A DNA stretch of 64,000 nucleotides from positions 47,851,357 to 47,915,356 of the forward strand of contig NC_088781.1 of NCBI RefSeq assembly GCF_958450345.1. The letters are read 5' to 3'. The notes beneath the pieces are model-generated. The model was not told where the DNA came from. It did no database searches and saw nothing but the letters and a program-made list of their open reading frames with translations. Positions 49,945-61,502 of this stretch are shown here, piece after piece; positions within the stretch are counted from its first letter, which is position 1; the number at the start of each line of letters is the position of its first letter. The DNA comes from Calliphora vicina (taxonomy: Eukaryota > Arthropoda > Insecta > Diptera > Calliphoridae). The position numbers were made by a program, and so were the translations under genes.

Positions 49945-52350
49945 CCTACACCACCATAGTGGGGAGGGTATTATGCCTTTGTGCTTATAACGCCCAAAAA
50001 TATTAGTCTAACACTCACCTTAAAGTATACCGATCGACTCAGAATCACTTTCTTTGTCCATTTTGGTGACCGATTTTTTTTTATGGGCCCCAAAGTTACT
50101 GAAAATCAGTAGGACCTCTAAAAAAGGTATCATTAGTTTTTGGTTAACAGCTAATTCAGACTTTCTGATATGGCTTAACTTTATATGGCAATAATATAAC
50201 TAAGAGTCTGCCAAATAAATTTTGTTAAACATTTTTTTTCCCAAAAAATAGCTTTTTCGTGCACTTTTGTTGAAAAAATATAGAAAGAAAAATTTTTTTT
50301 TTTTAATTTTTTTAGAATAATAATATTTAGCAAAGTTGTAGCTACGCTAAAGTTGAACAACTCTTGAGAACATATCCATGCATTCTGAACGTGTCTAGTC
50401 ACTCTAAATAGCACATAAAGATCCCTTTGTACCTTAACAATTTTCGTTTTTACTAGTTTTTGACGCTAAAACAAAGATTTTTTGTTAAAATAGTATGATC
50501 AAGTCCACACTTCCATGTTGTGCTATATTATTTACGCGGCTGAGGTGTTCAGAGTGGGGACCCTGCCTTGAGGGTGGACCCTCAATGTCACACATTTAAA
50601 AAAAAAAATCGCCAAAAAGCCATTTATGATCCGAATGTGCTGAAATTTAAAATATAGATAGTCCTTGAGAAGGTCTACAAAAAATATGCGTTTATCTGTA
50701 GGTTATTTTGGTTTAATTTTTTTTTTTAAATTTTGCTCGATCTTTTTTTCGTATTTTATATATGATGGGCCTACGAAAGGTTGAAATTTGCTTTTTATAT
50801 ATGACGTATATTTGCAATAAAATTCGAAAAAAATAAAATAAACCTGATAACAATTATTTCGTCCCTATAAAAAGTTCCACGCATCCAAAGTTGAAGCATT
50901 TTTTACATTTTTTATACATTTTTTATGATCTGGAAAGAGAATTTAATGCATAAACATATAATGTAAAATTTGACTAACTTAAGCGGACATTGTATCCCCC
51001 ATTCCTATCCAAACTTGGCCAATTTTGATACAAACTTTTAGGTTTGAGTAAAAAATTCTAAAACGCAAAGCACCGATCCTCAAAAGCTCGTCATATTTGT
51101 ATAGCCCTATATGTTGTTTATATACATACAAAACGTTTTTACCAGCATACTGTAAATAACGTCAAAGTGGACTATTTTCTAAAAAAATTCTGCTTTTTGA
51201 ACACATTTTCCCCGTTTTAGGAATTTCGATATTTGAAAACAAGGAATGGCAATATTAGTGATGCCATTGACTTAAGAACATTTAGATCTATATTACTTCC
51301 AAATTTTATTGTGATGTCTGTAACTGTTAAAATTCTACATTAATTCAATGTTTTTATTTTTCTTGCTGGAAAATCACCATTTTAAAATATTGTTAGTTTT
51401 TAAGGTAAATAACGCCCGAAAAAACACAAAATTAATTCATTTCACTAAAATGTTAATCTTCAAGTCATAAGGATTCCACCGATATTAAAAACTTATATAA
51501 AATGCTTATATTTACTCTTCAGAAGCTCCACAAACCTTGCCCACTTTCAAAAATTTTAAAGTTTTTTTCATATCTTGCATCAAGCCGGTCTTGCGTGATC
51601 AAGATTGGATAAAGTGATGCGCCCGGTAATGGTTTGCCCATTCTGCGTTATTCCAGCACAATAGAGAAGTATACACTCAAACATACATTTTTAACAAACA
51701 ATTTTTGTTTTACAGTAAAAAAATAGTAAAAAACTTAAATTTTTAAGCTACAAAGTGATATTTGACAGCTATTTAGAGTGCCTAGATATGTTCAGATTGC
51801 ATTGATATGTTCACAAGAGTTGTTCAACTTTACCGTAGCTATAACTTTGCTAAATATTGTTAGTGAAAAATTAGGAGACCCTGGAAGCTATTCTAAAAAA
51901 AAAAAATTTGTTCTTTCTATATTTTTTCAACAAAAGTGCACGAAAAAGCTATTTTTTGGAACAAAATTTTAGCAAAATTTATTTGGCAGACTCTTAGCTA
52001 TATTATTGCCATATAGAGTTAAGCCGTATCAAAAAGTCTGAATTAGCTGTTAACCAAAAACTGATGACACATTTTTTAGAGGCCCCACTGATTTTCAGAA
52101 ACTTTGGGGGCCATAATCGGTCACCAAAATGGACAAACTGAGTATAGGGTTTTACTACCCTTTGGTAGTAGAGTCGAACCTACATATACTGTCATGATCT
52201 TGTGTTTTTCCAAAAGTCGTCATTTGTTGCATAGTGTAATCACTCACGAATATAAATTATTGAAATTTTAAAAGAAAAATGTTTTTGCTTATTTACTTAT
52301 TGTAGGGTATTATATGGTCGGGTTTGACCGACCATACTTTCGTACTTGTT
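49945..52350. mobile_element. Fold-back-like repeat: ~350-bp inverted arms around a 1.35-kb centre
   Basis: Left arm 50050-50420 and right arm 51765-52145 are inverted copies (for example ATGGCAATAATATAACTAAGAGTCTGCCAAATAAATTTTG on the left and its reverse complement near 52000). Outside the arms are mini-me-type ends: CCTACACCACCATAGTGGGGAGGGTATT with CACTCACCTTAAAGTATACCGATCGACTCAGAATCACTTTC at the left and GGGTATTATATGGTCGGGTTTGACCGACCATACTTTCGTACTTGTTTT at the right. The centre has no long frame. Probably a composite or palindromic DINE/mini-me-like element. Confidence 0.72.
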
Positions 52351-52650
52351 TTTTTCTTGTGAAAGAGAATTTTCTAAATAAAAGAGTTAATATTAGTGGA
52401 ATTCGGAGTAACATATCTCCGATATAATGCATATTTAGTATTTTTGAAATATCCAAACAATTTTGAAATTGGGGTATTCATAATAAATTTTACATCGGTT
52501 CATCTTTTGATACCAAATATAAAGGAAGCAACGAATACACGTTTTAAGAAAAGTAAATCCCACAATTCCAAAAAAATTCCAATTTTCGAATTTTTATGGA
52601 AATTCGCCACATTTCGTCTGGACCTGGTAAAACAATAACACGAATGCTTT

Positions 52651-53110
52651 ATTATTTTGGGTGTATGACTTAAAAATGCGGGAAACAAATAGTAGTCTGA
52701 CGGGGTACGGTGTGGACTATAAAGCGGGTGAGGCAAAATTTCACAATCACTTCATTCTAAATACTTTTTAAAAGGTATTGTAACATGTGGCTGATATTTG
52801 TCATGTTAAAATGTTACTGTTTCGTTTTTGGCTATCTTCAAACGAATCAGTTGCGTTCCCTGTGATGGCCTGGTCAGATATAAGGATCTAATAATAGATA
52901 GGATCCTTTTGCTCCCACCAAATGCAGAGAGTTCGCCTTACAACACTCTTGGCTTCAATTCGTATGGTACCCAATTTCCCAGCTCAAACCGTCTATCACA
53001 CATTGAAACCGATGGAACACATTCACCATAAGCTTTTGGTGAACAATCGGCGTGCTTCAACGGCACTTTTTTTCAAATTAAAGAAATAAAGTAAAACTTT
53101 CCGCTTGGCG
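52651..53110 (-). mobile_element. mariner-like relic, internally deleted
   Basis: Left end ATTATTTTGGGTGTATGACTTAAAAATGCGGG is the family terminal repeat. Minus-strand pieces include LPHPLYSPHRTPSDYYLFP (52735-52680), HVTIPFKKYLE, then across a deletion GTLSQ-like and NWVPYELKPRVL (near 52970) and the N-terminal AVEARRLF-like end near 53050. Confidence 0.8.
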
Positions 53111-53149
53111 CAAAATTCTTCATTTTTGTAGCAAAAAAAGTTTGTTGTT

Positions 53150-53655
53150 TACACAATAATGTTTGCACCGAATCATTATTAGCGATGAAAAATGGATCCA
53201 TTGAGATAATCCGAAGCGTAAAAGATCGTATGTGAAGCACGGCCTACCAGTCGAATAGACACCAAAGCCAAATATCCATGGCGCTAAGGCAATGATGTGT
53301 ATTTGGTGGGACCAAATTATGAGCTGTTGAAATTAAGGCAGGCCATCACAGGGAACCTGTATCGAATGCAACTGATTTGATTGAACCGAAAATCGCCAGA
53401 ATATGCGACAAGACATGAAACCTTAATATTCCATAATGACAACGCCTTATAGGCCAGACTATGCCCCGTCCGAGTACTATTTGTTTCGATCGTTGCAGAA
53501 TGCTCTCTCTGGGATACGCTTCACTTCTGAACAGATTATCCGAAATTGGCTTATTTCGTTCTTGTCCTCAAAATATGGGCAGTTCTTTTAGCTAACGATT
53601 GCCAATACTTTGAATAAATTTATATTTTACAAACGTTTCAAAATATAAAATTTAA
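53150..53655 (+). mobile_element. mariner-like relic, C-terminal half
   Basis: Plus-strand fragments AMKNGSIEIIRSVKD (EKWIHYDNPKRK in the neighbouring frame), PKPNIHGAKAMMCIWWDQI, PSQGTCIECN, then the YSPDYAPSEYYLFRSLQNALSGIRFT-type block near 53455-53520 and the C-terminus near 53630. It lies head to head with the copy at 52651-53110. Confidence 0.8.
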
Positions 53656-54410
53656 AAAAATCCGATTTAAGAAAAGCAAATATCACAATTCCCCAAAAAA
53701 AAACATAACATATTCCAATTTTGGATTTTTTTGGAAATTCGCCCAAAAAGTCCACATCATTGTATCTAAAACTGTGTCCCATTTCGGAATTCATTGGGAT
53801 TTTAGAACAATTTCCAAAATCCATTGCGACCGATGTTATGAAAAAAATGGGGGCTCGAGGACTTCAACAGTATATACAATTTTTGATCTTAGATAAAGCA
53901 CAAACAATTCGCAAGCTTTCAATTATTATCGTTCATATGTATAAGTCAATTATCGTTCATATGTATAAGACAACGCCAATCGATATACACACAGCCTCAA
54001 AAGTGAGTAAACACCAGCGAATATTTAGATTTTTTTAGGATCATGAAAATTATTATAGTCCGACTTAAATATTTTTTTTTTCAAAACCGAATCTATTATT
54101 AAACTCAATCTCCAACAAACCGAAACATTAAAATTTTAATCGATGAATAAATTTTAGGATTTTCATTATCTTAAAAAAAAAAAAATCAAATAATTTTTGG
54201 TGTATACCCACTTTTGAGGCTCACTGTATGTACCTAAATAAGTTTGCTATCCTGAAAAATCGGGCAGAATACATTTCATTGCATCTTAGCTAGTTTTGCA
54301 TTAGTTTACTGAGTCATGGTGTAGCTTGTCTACGAAGGGAGCTATAGGCATCTCTAATGGTTACAAAAGTTCGAGTTGAAACCCAAAGTCAGCTACAAAA
54401 ATCTGATTGT
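53656..54410. other. Unassigned intron 22 DNA
   Basis: The first 180 bp (CCGATTTAAGAAAAGCAAATATCACAATTCC...GGAAATTCGCC) repeat 52545-52610, so the two mariner copies sit between duplicated flanks or each carried a piece of the same repeat. No coding exon. Confidence 0.45.
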
Positions 54411-54416
54411 ATTAGT

Positions 54417-54870
54417 TTAATTGAAATGTTGAATCTGAACTTTCATCTCTACGTGTTTTCTGTTTGATTTTGACATCCGAACAAGTTGCGGGGAATTGAC
54501 GTAATGGATCCATTTTTCATCGCAAGTAATGATTTGGTGCAAAAATGTTTTTCTTTTATAGCGTTCAAGCAGCATTTCGAACATACAAAATCGTCTTTCA
54601 AGGTCTCTCAGCTTCAATTTGTATGGTACCCAATTTCCCTCCTTTTGGATGAATCCTGCTGCTTGCTCCCAATGATTTTGCAAGCTCTTGTTGAGTTTGA
54701 AAACAATATTCATGAAGTAATGCCTCCAATAATGTTCAATAACTATGTGAGAATAAATGACAGATATATACCCTTCAAAATGACATATACGTTTTTAAAA
54801 ACAAAAACCGCATTCAAAAGAACCGCGTTGTAAATCCTGCATTTTTAAGTCATACACCCAATAATTTTCA
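54417..54870 (-). mobile_element. mariner-like relic
   Basis: Minus-strand reading gives AAGFIQKEGNWVPYKLKLRD, ERRFCMFEMLLERYKRKTFL, HQIITCDEKWIHYVN, i.e. the centre of the transposase with the first catalytic Asp in TCDEKWIHY. The terminal repeat (CCTGCATTTTTAAGTCATACACCCAATAAT, 54837-54866) closes its 5' end. Confidence 0.85.
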
Positions 54871-56560
54871 AGCAGAAACATCCGAGCAGTCGCATAGAAA
54901 GTCTTGTACCCTCTGGCATACGTACTATCGTTTAGTGACCCATTAGTATCCTACCAATTGCCACCTTTGGTAGGCTTTGTTTCCTTAATCACAAGTTCAT
55001 AAAAGTTTTAATATCTTCTAAGTTGTAACTATCGACCTCACCTCAAAGGCAGTCTTCTCGATCACATTTGTCAGATCGACCAACTTATTTCAAGATTCGG
55101 TTTTGTATAACCCCTCTATATTTCGAAAATATATAAAGCGTACTAGGAGTTTCTGCAATTCGTTCTAACCCTATTCCACTGTAAACACGTAGCATTAGAC
55201 GGATATAAAATAACACTTAAATTAAACGCGTAACGGTAATTATGGGTAAAAACATTGAAATATATAAAATGTATTTTATGAGTTTTGAGAAACAAGGTTG
55301 CGGACGATTAGAGACAGGGAAGTTTTAATTCTACTTTTTATATTTTTGGTTTGCTTTTGGCATAATGTAACCAAAAACAAGATAGCAAAAAGAAAAAAAA
55401 ATTAAGTATTTGTTGAAAATTTCATTTAATTACAAAAAATAACAAAAAGAAGTAAAAACATTTATATTAACAATAGAAAATGTTGTGTGTGAAAGGATGT
55501 AATATGCAGCAGCACATTCATTGTAACTATGAAAATTACAACATCTACCACTTCCACTCCACTCGCACTCCAGTATTAAATGTCACTTTTATGTGTTACA
55601 CAACACACTAAGAAGGGGGTGTATGGATGGATGGAAGAGTAGTTTGAGCTGAAATACCAAATATATTTGAAATTTTATACATCTGATGTTGATGGTTCGT
55701 TTGATATTGAATTGAACACAGGAAGAAAAGATGAAAAACAAAATTAAAGAAAACGGATGCTGCGTGTAGAGTTGATGCCTGTTGGTGAAATTCGTTTAAT
55801 GGAAGGGTGACTTTTATATTTTCTACTATAATTTATTTTTTGTTATTTTTGCACACAAACACACACACACACCCATAATTAAACGATTATGTGGAAAAAC
55901 ACAAAAAGGCGTCAAGGCGATGAAGCGACAATGTTTTAAATTACATACAATACATATCTGGTTTCCACAACATTTGGTTAAGGTCTCTTTATAACTGTAG
56001 AGCTCAATTTCCTTACACTGTAAAATTGCTAACTTTCCAAATGAAAATCTTAAATTAAAATTCATAAGAATTTCTGTTTTAAATCTATAAAAAATATTTA
56101 ATAATTCTTAATTTCTGAGAAAAAATAAATATCGCATCTTTTCTAGAAGCAAACACTTGTCCTAATTAATATTAATGTTGAAAGAAACCAGCTTAATCGC
56201 TGCGACGCGTCGCTAAATATTGCTATTTCAACTTGAATTTCCTTTATTTTGCCTTAAGGTAAAACCTTTGGAAGCGTTAGTGCGTATGGGGTGAGCATAA
56301 ATGAAATACTTACATACGTACACGCACAATCATGCTTGTACAAATCAGTAGATCGCTGGAGGCATCAAAATGTGTTTGTAATGCCCACGTACGTAACATT
56401 CGTGTCATAGTTACGAACAAAAACATATATTTACGCACATTACATTCCTACTCGCATTCAAAATCTGTATAAAACGCGTTAAACATAACCCTGTGAACAA
56501 TTAAGGACGATATTTAGACATCTAATAGTCACTATGGGACTGAGAAAGCACTAGGCCAGT
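54871..56560. other. Unassigned intron 22 DNA
   Basis: About 1.7 kb with no recognised exon or element. Contains a short CA microsatellite (55852-55874) and AT-rich DNA. Confidence 0.4.
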
Positions 56561-56564
56561 ATAC

Positions 56565-57255
56565 CCTACACCACCATAGTGGGGTGTAGGGTATATTGCG
56601 ATAGAGCTGATGTTTGTAACGTCCAAAAAGATATGTCCAACACAATACCGATTAACTCAGATTGACTTTCTGAATCATTTTAACCTTGTACTCAAAGTAT
56701 AGGTCGCTATTTTGAAGATATTTCGATCAAATGTGCAACATATAATTTGTATGGCTTAAGAACGAAACCTATTGAAAATGGCTGAAATCGGTCCATTATT
56801 TCATCTAGTCCACATAAAAATGTCCTCCCGAAATTCCTGCATAAATCAGTTCTATACAAAAACAAATCATATTTCAACATTTCTTGCGGATCAATCCATA
56901 ATTTCCAATAGCTCCCATATAAGGCCCACTTCCGAAAATCACTTGGTATCCATATAAAATTCAAAACAAATAAGTTTCATATAGAAATATATCATGGAAC
57001 CTAATTTCATTGCGATCGGTCAATAATTGGTCATAGCTCCCTTTTAAGATCCACCAAAAATAATACATGTGCCAAATTTGATATATCTTCAAAATTGCGA
57101 CCTTGCGTACTTTGGGCACAAGTTACATGAACAGCCAGCAAGTCAGACGCAAATCGTTAAATCGACTCAGAAAGTGATTCTGCTTCCAGAAGTCATGATT
57201 TTTATATGGCAACACGCTTCCTTGTATACGATAAGAGTTAGTCCAATAATTATTT
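56565..57255 (+). mobile_element. mini-me/DINE-like repeat, CACCACCATAGTGG type
   Basis: Starts TACCCTACACCACCATAGTGGGGTGTAGGGTATATTGCG, an imperfect palindrome, followed by TGATGTTTGTAACGTCCAAAAA and the body (TTTCATCTAGTCCACATAAAAATGTCC, TCAATAATTGGTCATAGCTCCC). It ends near GTTAAATCGACTCAGAAAGTGATTCTG. Same left end as the element at 49945. Non-coding. Confidence 0.65.
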
Positions 57256-57260
57256 AAATA

Positions 57261-57300
57261 CTAGCTGACCCGACAGACGTTGTCCTGTCCAAATTAAAAA
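57261..57300 (-). mobile_element. Helitron terminal fragment
   Basis: CTAGCTGACCCGACAGACGTTGTCCTGTCC is identical to the terminus of the Helitron at 12019 but is followed by unrelated sequence after about 30-40 bp. A truncated end preceded by A as at the complete copy. Confidence 0.75.
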
Positions 57301-57334
57301 AATGCTTGTGTTCGATTTGTGAGAAGCGGTTGGA

Positions 57335-57718
57335 ACAACCTCGATCTTTGACCTATTTTTGACCTATATCTGGATTACTAAGACATTAATATAGACAATA
57401 TGGATATCTAATGATAGATATTTCAAAGACATTTGCAACGACGTATATAAGACCATAGTAAGTTGGACATACAATGGGTCAAAATCGGAAAAAAAAAAAT
57501 TTTAACCCGAATTTTAAATTTTAAAAATTTTAAATTTAAAAAAAAAAAAAATTAAAAATTTAAAATAACAATCGAAAATTTTTTTTTTCCAAAAAATGAA
57601 AAAAACAACTGGAAAAAAAATTAAATTTTGTTTACCTTAAAATATTTAAAATTTTGAAGTATAATTTGGTGAAGGGTATATAAGATTCGGCACAGTCGAA
57701 TATAGCACTCTTACTTGT
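57335..57718 (+). mobile_element. DINE-1/mini-me-like repeat, 3' part
   Basis: Body from CAACCTCGATCTTTGACCTATTTTTGACC to the tail GGTGAAGGGTATATAAG, ATTCGGCACAGTCGAAT and ACTCTTACTTGTTTT. Same orientation and order as 16.0-16.46 kb; the 5' half with the GTCY microsatellite is missing. Confidence 0.7.
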
Positions 57719-58852
57719 TTTAGGTTAGCTCGTATTTTCGAGATATACCGTTAATTCGAAAATGGAGGAGGTTGCACAACATATATTCGCGTAACTCAAA
57801 AACAGTTTAGTTTGTTGAATAAACTGAAAAAAACGAAATTCCGCAACGAAATTACCTTCAAGTAAAGCTTAACATGTTTATAATCTTCGCAGTCGTTTTA
57901 GAAATATAATTGGCAAAAAAAATAATTTTTTAGAAAAATTTCGAAATTTTTAGCTTTTAAAACGGCATTAAAAATTGAAAAATGCATATACGATCTTAAT
58001 TTTTATTACACATTTAGATAATGAAGTTCCAAATAAAATAAGCTCTAAATAATTAAATTCTGTCCACATCTTTTCATTTTATTCAAAAAACATAATACAA
58101 ACATCCCCTAATATTTTATCAAAATACATAACTTGTAGTAATTAGCTACATCGTGCAGTGCACAGAGCTATAGACAAAAAAGAGGGAAATAAATCTAAAC
58201 CCTTAGTCCGATTTGAATGAAATTTGACATGTGCAAAGAAGACGAGTTGACGAGTTTAAGGTTTGAATTTTGACCTCATGAGTCTACCAGAGGTGCGGCC
58301 AGGGGTCCCCAAAGTAGGACTCGGGTATGATAAATATTTAAAACGACCCTTTTTCTTCGTTTGTGTTCAGATTTCAAAAAACTTACACACATAGAATCTC
58401 CTCATCGAGCACTATAAAAAACCTCATCGTGGCTATCAACTATATCTTATAGCTTAGGAGATATTTGCATCTTAAATTTAAATTATCAACATTTTTACCC
58501 ACCATACTCCAGTTTTTTGATAACAGCGGATCCAAATAGTTCCCGATTTGCTAATTTTTTCTTTTATTGAACTAACTACAAATGTATATGTCAAACAAAA
58601 AAAAATTATTTACAAATCCATTTTAAAACCAAAAATTTCGAAATTTTTCTAAAAAAAAATTTATATTTCTAAAATGACACCGAAGATTAAAAACATGTCA
58701 ATCCTTACTTAAAGGTAATTTTGTTGAGAAATTTCGGTTTTTTCAGTTTGTTCAATAAAATAAACCGTTTTTGAGTTACGCGAATATGTTGTGCAACCTC
58801 CTCCATTTTCGAAATAACGGTATATCTCGAAAATACGAGCTAACCTAAAAAA
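57717..58852. mobile_element. Long-TIR (fold-back-like) element, ~1.14 kb
   Basis: Left arm TTTTAGGTTAGCTCGTATTTTCGAGATATACCGTTA... (57717 to about 57920) is matched by an inverted right arm (about 58670-58852: ...TAACGGTATATCTCGAAAATACGAGCTAACCTAAAA). The arms are about 190-200 bp and roughly 85% alike by eye, with GGAGGAGGTTGCACAACATAT conserved. The 750-bp centre has no convincing frame. No clear target duplication because the left end abuts a T-run. Confidence 0.78.
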
Positions 58853-58957
58853 ACGGTTAGCATTACTGAATTCAGCGTACCCGAATTAGCTTAACCCACC
58901 GTGTGCCCCGCTTGACAGTTTTTTTAACTAGCACAGTGTAATTTTTATTCATATAGG

Positions 58958-60510
58958 TTTGGGTTATGTTTGATTTACATTTGATTTTAAAATATCTACA
59001 ATGAATCTTATGGTCATAGAATAAAATATACATAGAAGCGTTACTGAGAGACAAAGAACCTAAGTCTGTTATCAAAAACTTGAAACAGCAGAATACATGT
59101 AAATCAATGTACATATTTTGAGTTTTTATATAAAAAATAGATTTTTGTTCAGAAATATAAGTGATCACAGAAATATAAGTGATCAAAGATCGATTTCCTT
59201 TACTTGATTAAACGCTTATTGGCCAAGTTATTAGCTATTTTAAATTTTGTGAGTTTTTATAAAAAAAAAAATGTTTGCTCAGAAATACGAGTGATAACAG
59301 ATCGAGCTCCTTTTCTTGATCAAACGCTTATTGGCCAAGTTATTAGCGAATTTAGATTTTGTGAGTTTTTATATAAAAAAATAAATTTTTGGTCTGAAAT
59401 ACGAGTGATCACAGATCGAGCTCCTTTTCTTCATTAAACGCTTATTGGCCAAGTTATTAGCGATTTTAGATATGTTGAGTTTTTATATAAAAAATCGATT
59501 TTTTGTCAGAAATTTGAGTGATCACAGATCGAGAGCTTTTTCTTGATTAACCTCTTATTGGCCAAGTTATTAGCGATTTTAGATATTTTGAGTTTTTTTA
59601 TAAAAAATAAATTTTTGGCCATAAATATAAGTGATCATAGATCTGGCTCCTTTTCTTGATTAAACGATTATTGGCCAAGTTATTAGCGATTTCAGATATT
59701 GTTAGTTTTAATGTAAAAAAAAAATTTTTGGCCAGAAATATGAGTGATCACAGATCGAGCTCTTTTTCTTGATTAAACGTTTATTGGCCAGAAATATGAG
59801 TGATCACAGATCGTGCTCCTTTTCTTGATTAAACGTTTATTGGCCAAGTTATTAGCGATTTTAGATATTTTGAGTTTTTTTTATAAAAAATCGATTTTTG
59901 TTCAGAAATATGAGTGATCACAGATCGAGCTCTTTTTCTTGATTAAACGCTTATTGCCCAAGTTATTAGCGATTTTAGATATTTTGATATTTTCTGCATT
60001 TTTGGCAGAAATATGAGTGATCACAGATCGAGCTCCTTTTCTTGATTAAACGCTTATTGGCCAAGTTATTAACGAATTTATATATTTTGAGTTTTTATAT
60101 AAAAAATGGATTTTTGTTCAGAAATATGAGTGATCACAGATCGAGCTCCTTTACTTGAATAAACGCTTATTGGCCAAGTTATTAGCGATTTTAGATTTTG
60201 TGAGTTTTTATATAAAAAATAAATTTTTGTTCAGAAACACGTGTGATCACAGATCGAGCTCCTTTTCATGATTTAACTCTTATTGGCCAAGTTGTTAACG
60301 AATTTAGATATTTGGGTTTTTTATATAAAAAATTAATTTTTGTTCAGAAATATGAGTGATCACACATCGAGCTCCTTTTCTTGATTAAACGCTTATTGGC
60401 CAAGTTATTAGCGAATTTAGAATGTAGACAACAGTGAAATACATACTTTTAATTACATAGATTTTTAAAGTTTATGGAAGTAATTTTATTTCAATGGATA
60501 TTTTCTCGTG
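58958..60510 (-). mobile_element. Internal Helitron fragment with the longest TGATCA array
   Basis: Begins GGTTATGTTTGATTTACATTTGATTTTAAAATAT.TACA.TGAATCTTA and runs in the same order as 12050-13310, ending GTAGACAACAGTGAAATACATACTTTTAATT...TTTCAATGGATATTTTC. Both true termini (CTAG end and TC end) are absent, so it is a truncated third copy. Confidence 0.82.
59100..60430. repeat. Tandem array of ~112-bp TGATCA units (third locus)
   Basis: About twelve units with TGAGTGATCACAGATCGAGC, CTTTTCTTGATTAAACGCTT, ATTGGCCAAGTTATTAGCGA. One unit is collapsed to about 55 bp (near 59750-59805). Unit identity is high by eye. Open frames across it (for example 59204-59437) are array artefacts. Confidence 0.9.
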
Positions 60511-61490
60511 ATCTCGTTTTCGAATTTTAGAATTTCACGATCAAGCGTGTAAAATACAGGTTTATATTGTAAAATTTTTCTCATGAAATTCGACAATCGC
60601 TAACACGGTTTCACGGATCTAGATGGATACAAATATATCTTACAGGATTCTGTTTGAGAATTCTGAGTTCTTGTTATGTTGAGCCTCAACCGTTGAATTC
60701 TTTGTTTGCTGGGTTACTTTACAATAAGTCTTGCAAACAAAAGGAACAAAAAATTGAAATAAATGAAGAGAACGCATCTGTTGTGCTGTACCAATTTTCC
60801 CGTAAGGTGGTAAATACTGTTATATTTGTATGGTTTTGCTTCAGCATCAACCTCAACGTCAACAATGACTACTGCCACTGCCACTACTTACTACCACTAT
60901 AGCCATCACACAACGGTAAACTACCTTCCATAACACAGTCATTAGTCTCAGCAGCAGCCCTATAGCGTTTAATGCGAATGCACACACACACATACTACCT
61001 ACATACATACATACATATGTTTGTATATCAGGAACAGCATTTAAACAGGAACAACAAAAAAAAATTGATTAATGTGCTCTACGCTAGATTAAAGCACATT
61101 TGCTATTAAAACATCTATCCCACATCTAGCCATATGAGGAGAACAACAGCAGCAACAACGTGAATTAAGGAGGAACGTCAACATCAACATCGACTACTGC
61201 TCTTGCTACTTCCACTTTTACATCTTCTACGCTTTATGAAATGTGAACGTAAATATTCCAAATGGTTTGTTGTTATTGCAACTGGTTAGAGGGCCATATA
61301 ATTCCTTCGAGTTACATATCGCTCGGTATACTTTTAAAGGGATTTTGTTTTATTAAAAATTCCTCATTTTTCATTGAACACATTCACATGTGATGAACGG
61401 ACAGATTGTAAATAGTATTACAAAAAAATAAACTTGATAAAATTGTATAAGGACACTTGTAGAAAAATTTTATGGTAAAATATAGAAGGT
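60511..61490. other. Unassigned intron 22 DNA
   Basis: Simple-sequence patches (CAACAGCAGCAACAACG near 61145, CATACATACATACATATG near 61000). No exon or element is recognised. Confidence 0.4.
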
Positions 61491-61502
61491 CTTTTACTTT
61501 CT

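Noticed and set aside
60654..60902. 82-codon plus-strand frame near 60.7 kb
   Set aside because: No domain, Asn/His/Cys-rich end from simple sequence, and flanked by repeat DNA.
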